A stretch of 5,601 nt of DNA from Spirochaetaceae bacterium (GTDB taxonomy: Bacteria; Spirochaetota; Spirochaetia; Treponematales; Breznakiellaceae): contig JAITKQ010000088.1 in NCBI GenBank assembly GCA_031278295.1, forward strand, positions 1-5,601, in the 5' to 3' direction. The notes under the pieces are model-generated. The model did no database searches. It had not been told where the DNA came from and was given only the letters and a program-made list of their open reading frames with translations. This document shows positions 5,211 to 5,601 of the stretch, one piece after another (position 1 is the stretch's first letter; each line of letters opens with the position of its first letter). The translations under genes were made by a program, and so were the position numbers.

Positions 5211-5281
5211 CAGGGAGTTCATCTCCTTATCGGGCGTTCCGCCGTCAAAAGGCGGGATTACCGACACAGCTTCATGCCGTG
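5211..5281 (-). promoter_or_regulatory. Structured leader RNA upstream of the DUF4198 gene, unassigned candidate riboswitch or attenuator
   Basis: Read on the minus strand from the predicted transcription start, three stems follow each other. H1 is CACGGC-ATGAA-GCTGTG (5281-5265). H2 is an outer TCGG/CCGA (5264-5261 with 5233-5230) enclosing CCGCC/GGCGG (5255-5251 with 5243-5239) across an internal loop. H3 is GGAG-ATGAA-CTCC (5226-5214). The attenuator terminator comes next. H1 and H3 expose the same ATGAA loop. I do not recognise the consensus of a known metal, cobalamin, SAM or other riboswitch. A ligand- or protein-controlled attenuation element is the best guess. Confidence 0.5.
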
Positions 5282-5287
5282 TTTTTA

Positions 5288-5316
5288 ACGGTAGCATGAA
5301 TATGGGGGCTTGTCAA
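5288..5316 (-). promoter_or_regulatory. Promoter of the DUF4198 gene
   Basis: On the minus strand TTGACA (5316-5311) is a perfect -35. A 17-bp spacer ending in TGC and then TACCGT (5293-5288) follow. The -10 is poor apart from its T, A and last T, but TGn gives an extended -10. A weak -10 with a direct repeat just upstream of the -35 would suit an activated promoter. The start is expected near 5281. Confidence 0.65.
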
Positions 5317-5346
5317 TCGACATGTGAATACCTCGACATGTGAATA
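5317..5346. repeat. 14-bp direct repeat beside the -35 box, candidate regulator site
   Basis: TCGACATGTGAATA occurs at 5317-5330 and again at 5333-5346, identical, with a 2-bp spacer and thus a 16-bp period. A shorter GTGAATAAC follows at 5350-5358. The first copy abuts the -35 hexamer of the DUF4198 promoter. Each copy contains the palindrome ACATGT. Placement and identity suggest a binding site for a regulator, but none is known. Confidence 0.5.
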
Positions 5347-5383
5347 ACCGTGAATAACAAGTGATAATGTCACCTCGACCGCG

Positions 5384-5515
5384 CAAGGGATTGGAGGGGC
5401 GCGCAGCGTTCGCGCGCAGCGTTCGTGTAGCGAATGGAGGGGCAACCCAAGGGGCTTGCCTCGCGGAACCCCGCAAAGCCCGCGGTTTCCGGCACGAAGG
5501 GCCGGAAATGCGCCC
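5384..5515. repeat. GC-rich intergenic hairpin and tandem-repeat cluster
   Basis: This part of the non-coding right end contains a perfect 13-bp tandem repeat GCGCGCAGCGTTC (5399-5411 and 5412-5424). GGAGGGGC appears at both 5393-5400 and 5436-5443. A hairpin GGCAACCC/GGG..TTGCC lies at 5441-5460, GCGG-AACC-CCGC at 5463-5474, and TTTCCGGC/GCCGGAAA at 5486-5508. One minus-strand frame stays open through it but shows no ribosome site or recognisable domain. It resembles dispersed palindromic repeats rather than a gene. Confidence 0.55.
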
Positions 5516-5539
5516 AAATTACATGAAAAATTTTTATAA

Positions 5540-5585
5540 ATGTAAAACTGCTGCAAACCGCCATAGGACCAAAGGTTCGCAGCAG
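5540..5585 (-). terminator. Possible terminator of a minus-strand gene beyond the right edge
   Basis: CTGCTGC at 5548-5554 pairs with GCAGCAG at 5579-5585. AACC (5556-5559) pairs with GGTT (5574-5577) inside, across one A-C mismatch. On the minus strand the stem is followed by TTTTACATTT. A 14-base loop and an interrupted T tract make it a moderate candidate. An AT-rich dyad TTACAT/ATGTAA (5519-5524, 5540-5545) adjoins it. No gene can be called in 5347-5601. Confidence 0.35.
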
Positions 5586-5601
5586 CCGGGTAATCGCAGG
5601 T

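Noticed and set aside
5317..5424. CRISPR-like array
   Set aside because: There are only two or three short direct repeats with 0-2 bp between copies. No regular spacers and no cas genes are present.
5579..5601. Resemblance to the conserved 16S rRNA segment around CAGCAGCCGCGGTAATAC
   Set aside because: Only about 20 bases resemble it, with indels in the most conserved positions, and the upstream sequence has no rRNA similarity. The GCAGCAG is explained by the local dyad.
5272..5601. Coding gene in the right intergenic region (minus strand)
   Set aside because: The frame has no ribosome site and no domain, crosses a promoter, direct repeats and hairpins, and reads as low-complexity Arg/Pro/Cys-rich sequence.

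Overview
The window reads as a bacterial chromosomal segment with three blocks. There is no rRNA, tRNA, transposase or CRISPR array. The taxonomic signal is mixed. The left block (1 to about 930, minus strand) looks like Bacillota: a secreted protein with repeated bacterial SH3 domains and a small cytosolic protein, with a strong Shine-Dalgarno and a textbook sigma-A promoter. The central thiamine block and the right block look more like a diderm, possibly a Treponema-type spirochaete. The reasons are a relaxed lipoprotein box, a palindromic repeat lying inside a coding sequence, and a periplasmic DUF4198-type protein. The taxonomic reading is inference only, and transfer or a chimeric assembly is not excluded.

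Central block (1035-4326, plus strand): a consensus promoter, an unusually long structured leader, a TPP riboswitch, an intrinsic terminator, then four tightly packed or overlapping genes. These encode an MTH1187/YkoF-type thiamine-binding protein, an ABC permease (ThiX), an NMT1/THI5-like lipoprotein (ThiY) and an ABC ATPase (ThiZ). Together they look like a complete importer for a thiamine pyrimidine precursor, switched off by TPP through transcription termination. No pyrimidine kinase or thiamine biosynthetic enzyme lies in the window.

Right block (4353-5316, minus strand, convergent to the thiamine operon): a secreted DUF4198-type protein whose predicted mature form starts with histidine, which suggests metal handling. 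Its promoter sits beside a 14-bp direct repeat. A 130-nt leader with three stems ends in an intrinsic terminator just before the start codon, so the gene is probably controlled by attenuation or by a riboswitch I cannot name. Bases 5317-5601 hold no convincing gene. They contain a GC-rich cluster of hairpins and short tandem repeats, and a dyad that could be the terminator of a minus-strand gene beyond the right edge.

Most worth a second look: the multi-hairpin repeat that forms about 30 codons at the N terminus of ThiY, the unassigned leader RNA of the DUF4198 gene, the enlarged TPP aptamer with two competing pairings, the tandem duplication of ribosome binding site plus start codon on the first thiamine gene, and helically phased GTTAC motifs over the promoter of the small unknown gene.
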